Source: DOZZ01 sp963792655
GTDB lineage: Bacteria > Acidobacteriota > Terriglobia > Bryobacterales > Bryobacteraceae
Direction: 5' to 3'
DNA: 64,000 nucleotides
Assembly (NCBI GenBank): GCA_963792655.1
Contig: CAWBWU010000004.1
Span: 248,001-312,000, forward strand
The notes beneath the pieces were generated by a model. It searched no databases, was not told the DNA's origin, and saw only the letters and a list, made by a program, of their open reading frames with translations. The translations under genes and the position numbers were made by a program. Positions 14,734 to 26,892 of the stretch are shown piece by piece (within the stretch, counting starts at the first letter, position 1; each line of letters opens with the position of its first letter).

Positions 14734-15315
14734 ATGAAAGCTACGCTCGCTTTATTTTTCGTTCTTTGCCCAGTGGCATCCGCGCAATTCTTGTCGATCG
14801 GATTCAAAGGAGGCGTGCCGTTGAACGACGCGTACTCTTCAGTCAGTAATCCTCTCGCCGGCTTCAATCAGACCAGTACGGAGACGCATCACTATATTTT
14901 GGGAGCGTCGGTTGAGGTACGTCTGCCGGCGCGCTTCGCTGTCGAGGGCGATGCACTTTACCGAACATCGAATTACTCTTACAGCTATGCAGTATTGAAC
15001 TCCGCGTTCAACATTCGAGAAACAGCGCGTAATCTCGAATTCCCGGTCCTGCTGAAGTGGTACGCTTTGCCCGGCCCGGTCCGTCCTTTTGTCGAAGCGG
15101 GACCAACTTTTCGACATGTGTTCTTGAGCAATGGTGACGCCTCGACTCCGAATACGGCAGGGGGAACGGTCGGCGCAGGGATTTCGTTCAAACTAGGCCC
15201 ATTGAAAGTGGCGCCTGAGGTGCGTTATACGCGTTGGGGATCAGCGGCCATCACTGCGCCAAGCTTCGTCAGCGTGCGGAACCAGAGCGACTTCTTCCTC
15301 AACTTCCGCTTCTAA
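14734..15315 (+). CDS. Small outer-membrane beta-barrel protein
   Basis: A 193-residue protein with a clear signal peptide (MKATLALFFVLCPVASAQ) followed by alternating hydrophobic strands: FLSIGFKGGVPL, HYILGASVEVRL, LEFPVLLKWYA, VRPFVEAGPTFRHV, GGTVGAGISFKLGPLKVAPEVRYTRW, ending FFLNFRF with the terminal Phe used for Bam recognition. This matches the OMP_b-brl family of 8-strand barrels. Location: outer membrane; function unknown. Confidence 0.8.
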   Translation: MKATLALFFVLCPVASAQFLSIGFKGGVPLNDAYSSVSNPLAGFNQTSTETHHYILGASVEVRLPARFAVEGDALYRTSNYSYSYAVLNSAFNIRETARNLEFPVLLKWYALPGPVRPFVEAGPTFRHVFLSNGDASTPNTAGGTVGAGISFKLGPLKVAPEVRYTRWGSAAITAPSFVSVRNQSDFFLNFRF

Positions 15316-15375
15316 CAAGGCATCGCGCTCTATTGATTCCGGCCAGAACGGACGATGATGCACAATGGACTCTGA

Positions 15376-18300
15376 ATGAAAGCCATTGTCCGCGGCATCC
15401 TCGCCGTTCTGGCCTTTTCGAATACCTGCGCGTTCGCCGCAGGGGCCATCGATCCGTCGCTCTACTCGGGCTTGCGCTGGCGCATGATCGGTCCGTTCCG
15501 CGGCGGCCGCACGCCGATGGCAGTGGGCGTTCCCGGGCAGCCCAACGTCTTCTACATGGGCGTCAACAACGGCGGCGTCTGGAAATCAACCGACTTCGGC
15601 CGGGTCTGGAAACCCATCTTCGACGGCCAGCCAACGCAATCCATCGGCGCGCTTGCTGTTGCCCGTTTCGAATCCCAACATCCTCTATGTCGGCAGCGGC
15701 GAAGGACTGCAGCGCCCTGACCTCTCGGTCGGCGACGGCATGTACAAATCGACGGACGCCGGGGAAACCTGGACCCACCTCGGGCTGCGCGATGGCCAGC
15801 AGATCAGCGCGATCATCGTCGACCCGCATGATCCGAACCGCCTGTTCGTCGCGGTGCTCGGCCATCCTTACGGACCCAACGACCGAACGCGGCGTATTCC
15901 GCTCCACCGATGGCGGCCAAACCTTTCAGCGTGTTCTTTACAACGATGAAAACACCGGCGCCATCGATCTCGCGTTCGATCCGCGCAATCCGCAAATCGT
16001 CTATGCCGATCATGTGGGCTGCGCGCCAGGCCCCCTGGGAAGCGGCGCTTCGAACGGACCAGGCAGCGGATTGTTAAGTCAACCGATGGCGGCGAGACTG
16101 GCGTCAGCTTGACGCGCGGGCTTGCCGACGACTGCCGAGGGTCTGGGCCGCATCGGCATCGCCATTGCGCCCAACGACGGCAAGCCGCATGTACGCATTG
16201 GTCGATGCCAAACGCAATGGCGGACTCTATCCGATCCGACGATGCCGGCGAAAGCTGGGAGCGTGTCAACACGAGGAGCCGCGTCTGGGGCCGCGGCGGC
16301 GATTCGCCGGCGTGCGCGTCGATCCGCGAACACAAGACAGTATCTTACGTCGCCAACACCTCCACCTATCGCTCGCTCGATGGCGGCAAGACAGTTCACG
16401 GCGATCAAAGGCGCTCCGGGCGGCGACGATTATCACACCATCTGGATCAATCCGAACGACCCCGACATCATCATGCTCGGCGCTCGATCAGGGCGCCACC
16501 ATCACCGTCAACGGCGGCCAGACCTGGAGTAGCTGGTACAACCAGCCCACCGCGCAGTTCTATCACGTCATCACCGACAATCGCTTTCCCTATTGGGTCT
16601 ATGGCGGCCAGCAGGAAAGCGGCTCGGTCGGCATCGCCAGCCGCGGCGACGACGGCGCGATCACGCTTTCGCGACTGGCATCCGGTCGGCGTCGAAGAGT
16701 ATGGCTACGTCGCGCCCGATCCCCTCAATCCCGAACCTGATCTATGGCGGCAAAGTCATCGCGCTACAACCAGACCACCGGCGACGTGCAGCAGGTCGCG
16801 CCCGACCGTGCTGCGCGGCGGCAAGTACCGCTTCGTGCGCACCATGCCGCTGCTCTTCTCGCCGGTCGATCCGCACACTTTGTATCCTCGGCGTCGAACG
16901 TGTTCTTCAAGACCATCAACGGCGGGCACAGCTGGCAGGAGATCAGTCCCGACCTCACGCGCGAGAAGTACGAAATGCCGCCCAGCGTTGGCATCTTCGC
17001 TCCGCAACGATCCGCGAAAAGGCCAGCATCGCGGCGTGATCTACACGATCGCGCCGTCCTATAAAGATGTCAACGTGATCTGGGCCGGCACCGACGATGG
17101 TCTGATTCACCTCACGCGCGATGGCGGCCGGCATTGGACGAACGTCACGCCGCCCGATCTCACGCCCTGGAGCAAAGTGTCCGTGATGGAGGCCTCGCAT
17201 TTCGATGCCGGACGAGCTTACGCCGCCGTCAACCGCTTCCGCCTCGACGATCTCAGCCCGCACATCTACCGCACGCATGACTGCGGCAAAACGTGGACAG
17301 AAATCGTCAACGGCTTGCCCGACAACGTGGCGGTCAACACAGTCCGCGAAGATCCCGTGCGCAAAGGGCATGCTGTTCGCCGCAACCGAACGCGGCGTGT
17401 TCGTGTCGTTCGACGATGGCGATCACTGGCAGCCGCTGCAGCTCAATCTTCCGCGCGACCTCGGTGCGCGACCTCGTCATCCACGGCGACGACCTGGTCG
17501 TCGGAACGCACGGGCGCGGCTTCTGGATTCTGGATGATATCAGCCCGCTGCGGCAGATCAACACCGCCGCTCCGGCCAACGCCTGCGCTGCTGTTCAAGC
17601 CGCAAGTCGCTATCGCGTGCGCCGCAATCAGAACACCGATACTCCGCTGCCGCCGGAAGAGCCCGCCGGCCAGAATCCTCCGGATGGCGCGATCGTGAAC
17701 TACTGGCTGCAAGCCGACGCGAGTTCGCCCATCACGATCGAAGTACTGGATGCCGCAGGCAAACTGGTTCGCCGCTACAGCAGCAACGATCCTGCCGATG
17801 CTCCCGAGACCGACCTTAACGTTCCGACGTATTGGATTCGCCCACAGCGGCTGCCGTCCACGAAAGCCGGGATGCAGCGCTTCATCTGGGACTTACGTTC
17901 AGCTCCGCCGGACGCGTTGGCGCACGAGTATCCCATCTCTGCGATTTATGGCGACACGCCGCGTGAGCCGCTCGGCGTCTTAGTTCAGCCCGGCCAGTAC
18001 CAAGTCCGGCTCACCGCAAACGGCCAGACTTATAACCAGCCGCTCACCGTCAAGATGGACCCGCGCGTCAAAACTCCCGCCGCAGGGCTCGCCGCGCAGT
18101 TCCATTACGCCACGTTGCTCCAGAGCATGATGCATCAGACCAAAGTAGCCCTCGACGATCTGAAAACTATGAGCGACAACAAGTCTGCGCCTGAGGATCA
18201 GGTTGCAGAACTGCGCGGTGTGGGAAGGCGTCGCGGCGCTCCGGCCGCGGGCGACAACTTCACCAGCGTGAATGGCGACTTGAGCACCGTTTATAACTTG

Positions 18301-18414
18301 ATCGAATCGAGCGACTCCGCACCGACTAGCCAGGCTGTCGCCGCTGTTGCCACCTTGCAAGGTACGCTGAAGCGATTGCAGTCACGCTTGGCGACGCTCA
18401 AGACCGCGCACTAA
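15376..18414 (+). pseudogene. BNR/VPS10-type repeat protein ('glycosyl hydrolase'), many frameshifts
   Basis: The gene starts with a signal peptide (ILAVLAFSNTCAFAAG) and LRWRMIGPFRGGRTPMAVGVP, the classic opening of this sialidase-fold family. It contains many Asp-box-like repeats: KSTDAGETWTHLG, FRSTDGGQTF, RSDDAGESWERV, LTRDGGRHWTNVTPP, RTHDCGKTWTEI, SFDDGDHWQPLQLN. The frame changes well over ten times between about 15650 and 17550. The last 270 residues (GRGFWILDDISPLRQ to the stop) are clean and include the FnIII-like tail MQRFIWDLR. Full length would be about 1,010 residues, normal for the family. The family-like text survives across every break, so errors in the read sequence are more likely than decay. 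Proposed location: periplasm or outside. Confidence 0.8.
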
Positions 18415-18448
18415 GTTTCTCGATGCGCGTCCATGCCAAAATACACAC

Positions 18449-19069
18449 ATGAAATACGCCGTGGCCTTCCTGGCCTTTGCTGTTGCTCAAGCTTTTGCTG
18501 CCGGTCCCGGTCAAATGACTGATGCCGAGCGTGCATACCTCGTCAGCCAACTCGAAACCACCAAGCAGCAGGTGATCGACAGCCTCTCTGGCGTAACGCC
18601 GGCGCAGTGGCGTTTCAAGGCCGCGCCCGATCGCTGGTCCGTTGCCGAGTGCGCCGAACATCTGGTGCTTGCTGAAGATTTCATCTTTCAAGGTGCCCAA
18701 GGCGTGTTGAAGACGCCCGCGGTACCGCGTCCTGAAAAGTCCAACAGCGAAGTCGATCAGAAGCTGACCATGATGGTCACCGACCGGTCGCACAAGCTCA
18801 CCGCGCCCGAGCCCATCGTGCCGCACGACAAAATCGACACTCCGGCCGAGGCCATTAAGCAGTTCACCGAGAAGCGCGATCGCAACATCGCCTACGCCAA
18901 GACCACGCAGGATGACCTGCGCGTTCACGTCGGTCCCGGTCCGGCTGGACCGATGGACTCCTACCAGTTCCTGTTGTTGCTATCGGCCCACTCGGCGCGC
19001 CACACCGCGCAGATTCGCGAAGTACAAGCCAGCCCGGGTTATCCCAAAGCCGCCGCTTCGCTGCGCTAA
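18449..19069 (+). CDS. Exported DinB-family protein
   Basis: A 206-residue protein with a signal peptide (MKYAVAFLAFAVAQAFAAG) followed by a DinB/YfiT four-helix bundle: LVSQLETTKQQVIDSL, WSVAECAEHLVLAED (first His ligand), and LSAHSARHTAQIREV (HxxxH pair). These three His positions form the divalent-metal site of the DinB superfamily, which includes thiol-dependent transferases. Export is unusual for DinB in general but frequent in Acidobacteria. It is convergent and overlapping by 4 bases with the RNase T2 gene. Confidence 0.85.
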   Translation: MKYAVAFLAFAVAQAFAAGPGQMTDAERAYLVSQLETTKQQVIDSLSGVTPAQWRFKAAPDRWSVAECAEHLVLAEDFIFQGAQGVLKTPAVPRPEKSNSEVDQKLTMMVTDRSHKLTAPEPIVPHDKIDTPAEAIKQFTEKRDRNIAYAKTTQDDLRVHVGPGPAGPMDSYQFLLLLSAHSARHTAQIREVQASPGYPKAAASLR

Positions 19070-19675
19070 GGGATCGGCCGGACCATCACCGTCGACGCGC
19101 CGCACTGGCCGGCGCTCGCGGTACATGGGACGAACTTGAGGCCACCGCGCAGATCGCGCGAGACACAGGCTCGAACCTCCGACAACTCACCGCCGCGGCA
19201 TTCCGCACGGAACGAAGTGGCGTTCGCATGATTGGCTTGCGCGAACGCCCGTTCGATATCGCGCGGCGCCATCTGCCCCTGCAACTGCGGCTTCTGGATG
19301 GACTTGATACCCGGCCACAATGTCGCTGAAGTAAGTTGCCGGGTCGAGTCCGCTGCACGTGCCATGCGTGCGCCATTCGTGTTGAATCAGTCCGGCGCTT
19401 GGCATAGCATCCAAAGTCGCGTTTACGATCTGACGGGCCACCGGACGCCCCGACCCGCAATTTTCCGGCGACGGTCCGTTCGCCAGTTGCGGCCAGAGTC
19501 CGTGCACAACGAAACCGCGATGCCGGCGCGGATCACACTCGATCGCCGTCTGTCCGGAGTGCGACGTCGCGCAAAATTCCGGCGCCCACGAGAGCGCAAA
19601 AAGGTAGTAGTCGAACGAAGCACCTTGTGGCAGCAGCGCCGCGGCGCCCAACAGAAACAGCAATACGATTCTCAT
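19066..19675 (-). CDS. Secreted ribonuclease T2-family protein, frameshifted
   Basis: It begins with a signal peptide (IVLLFLLGAAALLPQGAS). Both catalytic segments are intact: CAS1 FVVHGLWPQ (residues 55-63, His58) and CAS2 QHEWRTHGTCSG (98-109, His99, Glu100, His104). The family text then shifts frame near 19305-19315 and resumes as IKSIQKPQLQGQMAPRDIERAFAQAN, running to a stop at 19066. Paired cysteines (CATS, CDPRR, ENCGSG, GTCSG) suit an exported disulfide protein. The expected reaction is endonucleolytic RNA cleavage via 2',3'-cyclic phosphates in the periplasm or medium, for nucleotide scavenging. Total about 200 residues. Confidence 0.83.
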
Positions 19676-19685
19676 CTTTCAGAGA

Positions 19686-20872
19686 CTACCAGCACTCGAC
19701 GATCAGGCACTTCAGGTACATCGTCTCGGGCACCGTCAGCAGGATGGGATGGTCGCGCGCCTGCGTACGCCGCTCCAGAATGCGCACGCGTCTTCTTCGC
19801 GTCCAACGCGCTCTGCGCCAGTACTTGCAGCAGATCCGCCTCGCTCACATGTTGTGAGCAGGAACAGGTAATCAGAACGCCGCCGGGCTTGAGCAAACGC
19901 ATCCCGCGCTGGTTGATTTCGCGGTACGCTCGCAGCGCAGCGTCCAAATGCGCGCGCGACTTCGCGAACGCCGGCGGATCGAGCACGATCGTGTCGAACA
20001 GGCGCCGCGCCGACGCGTGACCCGCCAGCACATCGAATGTATCGGCTTCGCGAAAATCGATATTCGCGATGCCATTCACCTGCGCGTTGCGCCGTGCCGT
20101 ATCGAGCGCGGCCTCGCTACTGTCAATCGCTTCGACCGAGTCGCACTTCGCGGCGAGATGCAACGCAAATCCGCCGGTCGATGTGAAGCAATCGAGCGCC
20201 TGCCCGCGCGCATAACTCGCCGCGGCCACATAGTTCTCGCGCTGATCGAGAAACACGCCGGTCTTCTGTCCATGCATCAAGTCGGCAAAAAGCGTGAGCC
20301 CGTTCATCTGCATCGTGAGCGACTTCGGAATTTCGCCGTGCAGAAGTGACCTCGCGCGGAAGCTCTTCCAGCGTCCGCACCGAAGCATCGTTGCGAGCCA
20401 GGATGCCCGCGGGAGCGAACAGATCAATCAGCGCTGCAACGATCAGGGGCAGGGAATTGTCCATGCCCTGATTCAAAGCCTGAACAGAGAAGTAGTCGCC
20501 GTAGCGATCGATTACAAGCGCCGGCAGCAGATCGCCTTCGGCAAACACCAGCCGATATGCCGTAGTGTCCTGGACCACCAGTTCGCGATGAGCCGCGGCC
20601 CTCGCGATTCGGTCGCGGAAAAAATCGGCGCTCAACGGTTCTGTACGCGAAGACAACATTCGCAGCGTGATCTGCGAGGCAGAACTATAGTGCGCGACGC
20701 CGAGCGCCTTGCCCGCCGGATCGATAACCCGCACTACGGTGCCGCGTTCCGCGCCGCCTTCGTCCAATATGTCGCTTTTGAAAATCCAGGGATGACCGGA
20801 TGCGGTGCGCGCCGCACCTTTGCGGCTGACGCGCACTGTGGTTTGGTTCGCGTCAGAATGCGCTGGAAGCAT
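19686..20872 (-). CDS. RlmI-like class I rRNA (cytosine-C5) methyltransferase, two frameshifts
   Basis: The N-terminal piece (from 20872) has the PUA-like start VRVSRKGAARTASGHPWIFKSDI and YRLVFAEGDLLPALVIDRYGDYFSVQ. After a break near 20345 it resumes MQMNGLTLFADLMHGQKTGVFLDQRENY, then the SAM-binding ALDCFTSTGGFALHLA, VLDPPAFAKSR and the catalytic-loop TCSCSQHV. A second slip near 19795 restores the family C-terminus ARDHPILLTVPETMYLKCLI and a stop at 19686. Full length is about 395 residues, as expected for RlmI/YccW. The likely reaction is C5 methylation of a 23S rRNA cytosine with S-adenosylmethionine. Confidence 0.85.
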
Positions 20873-21034
20873 GGCTCCAGCTTAGCGAGTCGGGTGGTCG
20901 CGCGTCGCAACCGTCACCCGGCATGTGCCTGGGGCCTTACCGAGCCGCGACAGCAATGGAGCGGGCGCCGCCGAATCTTCTAACCAACCGTCTGTACGGC
21001 GCACATGCCACGCGGGCGGTTGCTGAGCCGCAAA

Positions 21035-21073
21035 TCTGTTACCTATGTCCTTGGACTGTTCTGTTACCTATGT
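21035..21073. repeat. Tandem 14-bp direct repeats, possible insertion-sequence end remnant
   Basis: TCTGTTACCTATGT occurs at 21035-21048 and again at 21060-21073, a 25-bp period. The repeats sit in the 237-bp gap between the methyltransferase start and the htpX stop, which otherwise has no gene. Short repeats with this kind of spacing resemble the multiple terminal repeats of IS21-like elements (from memory; not checked). No transposase is present. Confidence 0.4.
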
Positions 21074-21109
21074 GTTCGGAACATACCGAAACGGCCAGAG
21101 CCGGTCTTT

Positions 21110-21975
21110 TCACTCCCCAGCCCTTCCCATCGCCCGCAATCTCGCAATCCGGTCCGCCGTGCTCGGATGCGTCGAGAACATCTTCAGCAGCGACCCGCCC
21201 GTGAACGGTTTCATGATGTACAGATGCGCCGTGGCCGGGTTCACTTCCATCGGGATTCGCTGAGACCAGGTGTCCAGCTTGCCTAGTGCCGAGATCAACT
21301 CCTGCGGGTTCCCGGTAAACTTTGCCGACACGGCATCGGCCGCGTACTCGCGGGTACGTGAGATCGCCATCTGGATCAGCATGGCCGCGATCGGGCCCAG
21401 AATCAGCATGGCGATTGCTGCAATGCCGCCGCTGTCGCGCTCGTCATCGTCGCGCGTGCCCCCGAACCAGAAGGCCATGCGCGCCAGTGCCGTGATCGCC
21501 GCCGCAATCGTTGCCGCCACGGAACTGATCAGAATGTCGCGATTCAGCACATGCCCTAACTCATGCGCGACCACTCCCTCCAACTCGTCATTCGTCCATC
21601 AACTGCAGAATTCCCGCAGTAAACGCGAGCGACGAATGCGTTGGATTTCTGCCGGTCGCAAACGCGTTGGGCGATTCTTCAGGCGTGATGAACAGCTTCG
21701 GCATCGGCAATTGCATGCGCTGTGCAAAGGCTTTGCACCAGCGGCGCGATACGCCGGTAAATTTCAGGATTCTCCTGTTCCGTCAAAGGCTGCGCGCCCG
21801 ACATCATCAGCGCCAGCTTGTCTGAAAAGAAGTAACTGAAAAAGTTTGTGAGCACGGCAAAGCCGAGCCCGAAGTAAAGGCCCTGGCGGCCGCCGAAGGC
21901 TGAACCTCCGGCGACCAGCAGGACACTCAATGCGCCCAGCAGTAAGACCGTCTTGATTCCATTGTGAAGATGCAT
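21110..21975 (-). CDS. htpX: HtpX-type M48 membrane metalloprotease, two frameshifts
   Basis: The N-terminal piece (from 21975) has two membrane helices (TVLLLGALSVLLVAGGSAF, LYFGLGFAVLTNFFSYFF) and DKLALMMSGAQPLT. After a break near 21700 it continues MPKLFITPEESPNAFATGRNP, and after another near 21595 EGVVAHELGHVLNRDILISS. HELGH is the zinc site; REYAADAVSAKFTG supplies the third ligand (Glu), and FSTHPSTADRIARL closes the family. HtpX degrades damaged inner-membrane proteins; the active site is cytosolic. Total about 288 residues, the normal length. Its neighbours clpB and hsp20 suggest a protein-quality cluster. Confidence 0.88.
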
Positions 21976-22037
21976 GTTATGACCTTCGCCGCGCCCGTTT
22001 ACTTACGAGCGCGGCTCGTGTTTCACCACTGCAAGCT

Positions 22038-24690
<2,653 letters not shown>

Positions 24691-24747
24691 TTCTTTTTGT
24701 GATCCTTGCTTTCAGTGTTTCTCTCTTTACTGCAAACCGGCAGAGCC

Positions 24748-24785
24748 AAAAATAAACGCCGGTGCTCTGCCACACACCGGCGTTT
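24748..24785 (-). terminator. Rho-independent terminator after hsp20
   Basis: Stem AAACGCCGGTG (24754-24764) pairs perfectly over 11 bp with CACCGGCGTTT (24775-24785) around a 10-nt loop. On the minus strand the stem is followed by ATTTTT. It lies 28 bases after the hsp20 stop and before clpB, so the two heat-shock genes are probably separate transcripts. Confidence 0.85.
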
Positions 24786-24813
24786 CTAAATCGTCACTGC
24801 AACTGCTGGCGGA

Positions 24814-25269
24814 TTAGGAGGCTGCGCCCTGTGAAACGGCGTTGTGCGTCGTCGCTCCGGACTGAATCTTGACCTGCCGCGGCTTGGCCGCTTCTTTCTT
24901 CTGCAGCCGGATGGTCAGCACGCCGTCCTCGAACTGCGCCGAAACCTTCTCGGTATCCACAGTCGAGGGCACCGTAAAGCTGCGCACGAACGAACCGTAG
25001 CTGCGCTCGATGCGGTGGTAGCCTTCCGCGTTCTGGTCTTTCTCGAACTTGCGCTCACCGCGCAGGGTCAGCGTCTGGCGCTCAACCTGAACATCGATAT
25101 CGTCCTGCTTCACGCCCGGCAGATCTGCTTTCAGCACGAGTTCGTTCTCGCTCTCGATCACATCGACGGCGGGAGACCAGGGTCGCGAAGTCCGCGGTTC
25201 ATTCATCATGCGGGTAACGGCATCTTCAAAGATGCGAAGTCCTTGGAAGGGGTCATGGGTGGTGCTCAT
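24814..25269 (-). CDS. Hsp20/alpha-crystallin small heat-shock protein
   Basis: ATG at 25269 is chosen, with AAAGGAA about 11 bases upstream; a longer in-frame ATG would begin close to or upstream of the predicted transcription start. The 151-residue chaperone has an alpha-crystallin domain: WSPAVDVIESENELVLKADL, VERQTLTLRGERK, ERSYGSFVRSFTVPSTVD, and the signature FEDGVLTIRLQKKE. It holds unfolding proteins in the cytosol for ClpB/DnaK. It has a strong sigma-70-type promoter (25336-25364), a hairpin in its leader (25300-25322) and its own terminator. No CIRCE element is seen. Confidence 0.92.
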   Translation of the reverse strand: MSTTHDPFQGLRIFEDAVTRMMNEPRTSRPWSPAVDVIESENELVLKADLPGVKQDDIDVQVERQTLTLRGERKFEKDQNAEGYHRIERSYGSFVRSFTVPSTVDTEKVSAQFEDGVLTIRLQKKEAAKPRQVKIQSGATTHNAVSQGAAS

Positions 25270-25335
25270 GGGTTTATAGATTCCTTTCGTTAGATTCTGG
25301 ATTCGGGGATCGTCACCGAATCTGTTCATGTCTGA

Positions 25336-25364
25336 ATAATAAAATATGAGTGTGTAGCTGTCAA
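25336..25364 (-). promoter_or_regulatory. Sigma-70-type promoter of hsp20
   Basis: On the minus strand: TTGACA (25359-25364), an exact 17-base spacer, then TATTAT (25336-25341). Predicted start near 25329 gives a leader of about 60 bases. The leader holds a 7-bp hairpin, GATTCGG/CCGAATC (25300-25322). Confidence 0.8.
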
Positions 25365-25471
25365 GCATGTGAGGAGAGAATTTTGGGGGAGGACCTCCAG
25401 TGCTTTGCCATTTGTTTTAAACCCTTGTAACCTAGTCACTTGCTGGCGCGCCTCCCTTGTTGCCAGCCACG

Positions 25472-26044
25472 ATGGCAGTCGATTTCGAGCTCATCCGGCG
25501 GGCACAGTCTGGCGATGCTGCGGCTTTTAACGAAGTCGTGCAGTCGTATCGCCGTCGTATTCTGGGCACCGTTGCCCGGCTGATTAACCGTCCGGAAGAG
25601 GTCGAAGATGTTGGACAGGAAGTATTTCTACGGCTTTACTTCTCGCTCGACCAACTGCGGACGGCGGAAATGTTTGAGCCTTGGCTCTATCGTCTGACGG
25701 TGAATGCCTGTTACGACTTTCTCCGCAAGCATCGCCGGCGCCCGGAAGCGCGCATGGCCGACTTGTCGGAACAACAGATTGTGATGGCTGATGCGGCGGC
25801 CAGCTCGCGAGTCGACCATGAGCTGGGCCAGAAGCAGCAGGTGCGGGAAACGGTGGAAAGTTTATTAAGTGGATTGAGCGAGGCGGATCGCCTCTTGCTG
25901 GTGTTAAAAGAAGTGGAGGGCCTGTCTTTGCGCGAGATGGAAAAGATATACGATGTGAATGAGAACGCGCTAAAAGTCAGGCTGTTCCGCGCGCGGCAAC
26001 GCGTGCTGAAAAACGTCGCGTCACAGCAGAAAACGGATCTATGA
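25472..26044 (+). CDS. ECF-type RNA polymerase sigma factor
   Basis: A 190-residue sigma-70 family protein. ATG 25472 is chosen; a TTG 15 bases upstream is weaker. Region 2 includes RRAQSGDAAAFNEVVQSYRRRI, EVEDVGQEVFLRLYFSL and FEPWLYRLTVNACYDFLRKHRRR; region 4 has LSEADRLLLVLKEVEGLSLREMEKIYDVNENALKVRLFRARQRVLK. It directs RNA polymerase to envelope or stress promoters. The start of the next gene overlaps its stop (ATGA) and a third follows as TAATG, giving a compact sigma/membrane/CpxP-like operon. Downstream membrane proteins are probably its regulators (inference). Confidence 0.9.
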   Translation: MAVDFELIRRAQSGDAAAFNEVVQSYRRRILGTVARLINRPEEVEDVGQEVFLRLYFSLDQLRTAEMFEPWLYRLTVNACYDFLRKHRRRPEARMADLSEQQIVMADAAASSRVDHELGQKQQVRETVESLLSGLSEADRLLLVLKEVEGLSLREMEKIYDVNENALKVRLFRARQRVLKNVASQQKTDL

Positions 26045-26406
26045 ATCGAGAGCAGAACCACTCCGCCGAACTGGCGTTGGAAAACCTATGGGCCCGCTAC
26101 CGCGAGGCCTGTGAAGCTCCGGGGCAAAACGCGAACTTCATGCCCCAGCTTTGGGAGAGCATCGAGAAGAAGCGCAACCGGTTTCAAGCCTTCGAGCACA
26201 TCGGACGCGTTTTCATGAGCGCCGCAGCCGTGCTCACGCTTGTCTTTGGAGGCGTGCTTGCCTTTGAGAGCTTCGAACAGCAGCGGCAACTGCGTGGCGA
26301 AACCTACATCGACGTCTTGTCAGCGGAGCATGCCAGCTCCGATACTCCCGACATCGCGCCGTTCCATCTAGATTCCGCGCCAGTTCGCGGGCAGTCCAAT
26401 CATTAA
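26041..26406 (+). CDS. Single-span membrane protein, possible anti-sigma partner
   Basis: A 121-residue protein with a soluble N-terminus (ENLWARYREACEAPGQNANFMPQLW), one transmembrane segment at about residues 58-78 (FMSAAAVLTLVFGGVLAFES) and an acidic periplasmic tail. The topology and tight coupling with the sigma gene resemble anti-sigma factors, but no zinc-finger HxxxCxxC is present, so the assignment is contextual only. Confidence 0.6.
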   Translation: MNREQNHSAELALENLWARYREACEAPGQNANFMPQLWESIEKKRNRFQAFEHIGRVFMSAAAVLTLVFGGVLAFESFEQQRQLRGETYIDVLSAEHASSDTPDIAPFHLDSAPVRGQSNH

Positions 26407-26798
26407 TGACCAGTTCGCGGGTTTCCCCCTGGGTTTACATGTTTCTCGTGTTCGCCGGCGGCATCGCCACCGGTTTCTTCGGTGATCGTGTCGCCACTGC
26501 GCGTAGCGTCAGGGCCGACAACTCGCCGCGCACCGCTGAGGAATGGAAGCGCCATTACATAGACGACCTCAAGCGCCGCTGCAATCTCACGACGGAACAA
26601 ACCGGCCGCGTGAACTCCATCCTCGATGCCACGCACGAACGCGCCGACGCCATCCGCTCGCGCATCACGCCCGAACTCGCCGCGCTACACGATCAGCAAG
26701 TCAAGGAAGTGCGCGACGTGATGACCGACTCCCAAAAGGTCGCCTACGACAAGTTCCGCGCCGAACGCGACGCACAAAGAAAAGCCGCAAAGCACTAG
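26406..26798 (+). CDS. Membrane-anchored CpxP/ZraP-like periplasmic protein
   Basis: A 130-residue protein: an N-terminal anchor (VYMFLVFAGGIATGFFG) followed by a highly charged helical domain with LTTEQTGRVNSILDATHERAD and YDKFRAERDAQRKAAKH. This is the pattern of heavy-metal-resistance/CpxP/ZraP-like 'LTxxQ' proteins, which sense envelope stress or metals. Its ATG overlaps the previous TAA (TAATG). A strong terminator at 26835-26863 closes the operon. Confidence 0.65.
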   Translation: MTSSRVSPWVYMFLVFAGGIATGFFGDRVATARSVRADNSPRTAEEWKRHYIDDLKRRCNLTTEQTGRVNSILDATHERADAIRSRITPELAALHDQQVKEVRDVMTDSQKVAYDKFRAERDAQRKAAKH

Positions 26799-26834
26799 TC
26801 GGGGAACCAATCTCCCGATTGGCACAGCAAAAAG

Positions 26835-26863
26835 AAAGGGCCTGGATCACTCCAGGCCCTTTT
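26835..26863. terminator. Bidirectional Rho-independent terminator
   Basis: AAAGGGCCTGGA (26835-26846) pairs perfectly over 12 bp with TCCAGGCCCTTT (26851-26862) around a TCAC loop. T-runs lie on both sides (TTTT on plus; CTTTTT on minus). It sits between the convergent sigma operon and rpmE and can serve both. Confidence 0.88.
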
Positions 26864-26892
26864 GCGTTCGCGGTGGTAAGGTACGGGTCGAG

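Noticed and set aside
15376..18414. Programmed frameshifting in the BNR gene
   Set aside because: More than ten breaks without slippery heptamers or a consistent direction cannot be programmed recoding.
25270..25460. CIRCE (HrcA) operator before hsp20
   Set aside because: No TTAGCACTC/GAGTGCTAA inverted repeat is present; the only repeat is the short leader hairpin.
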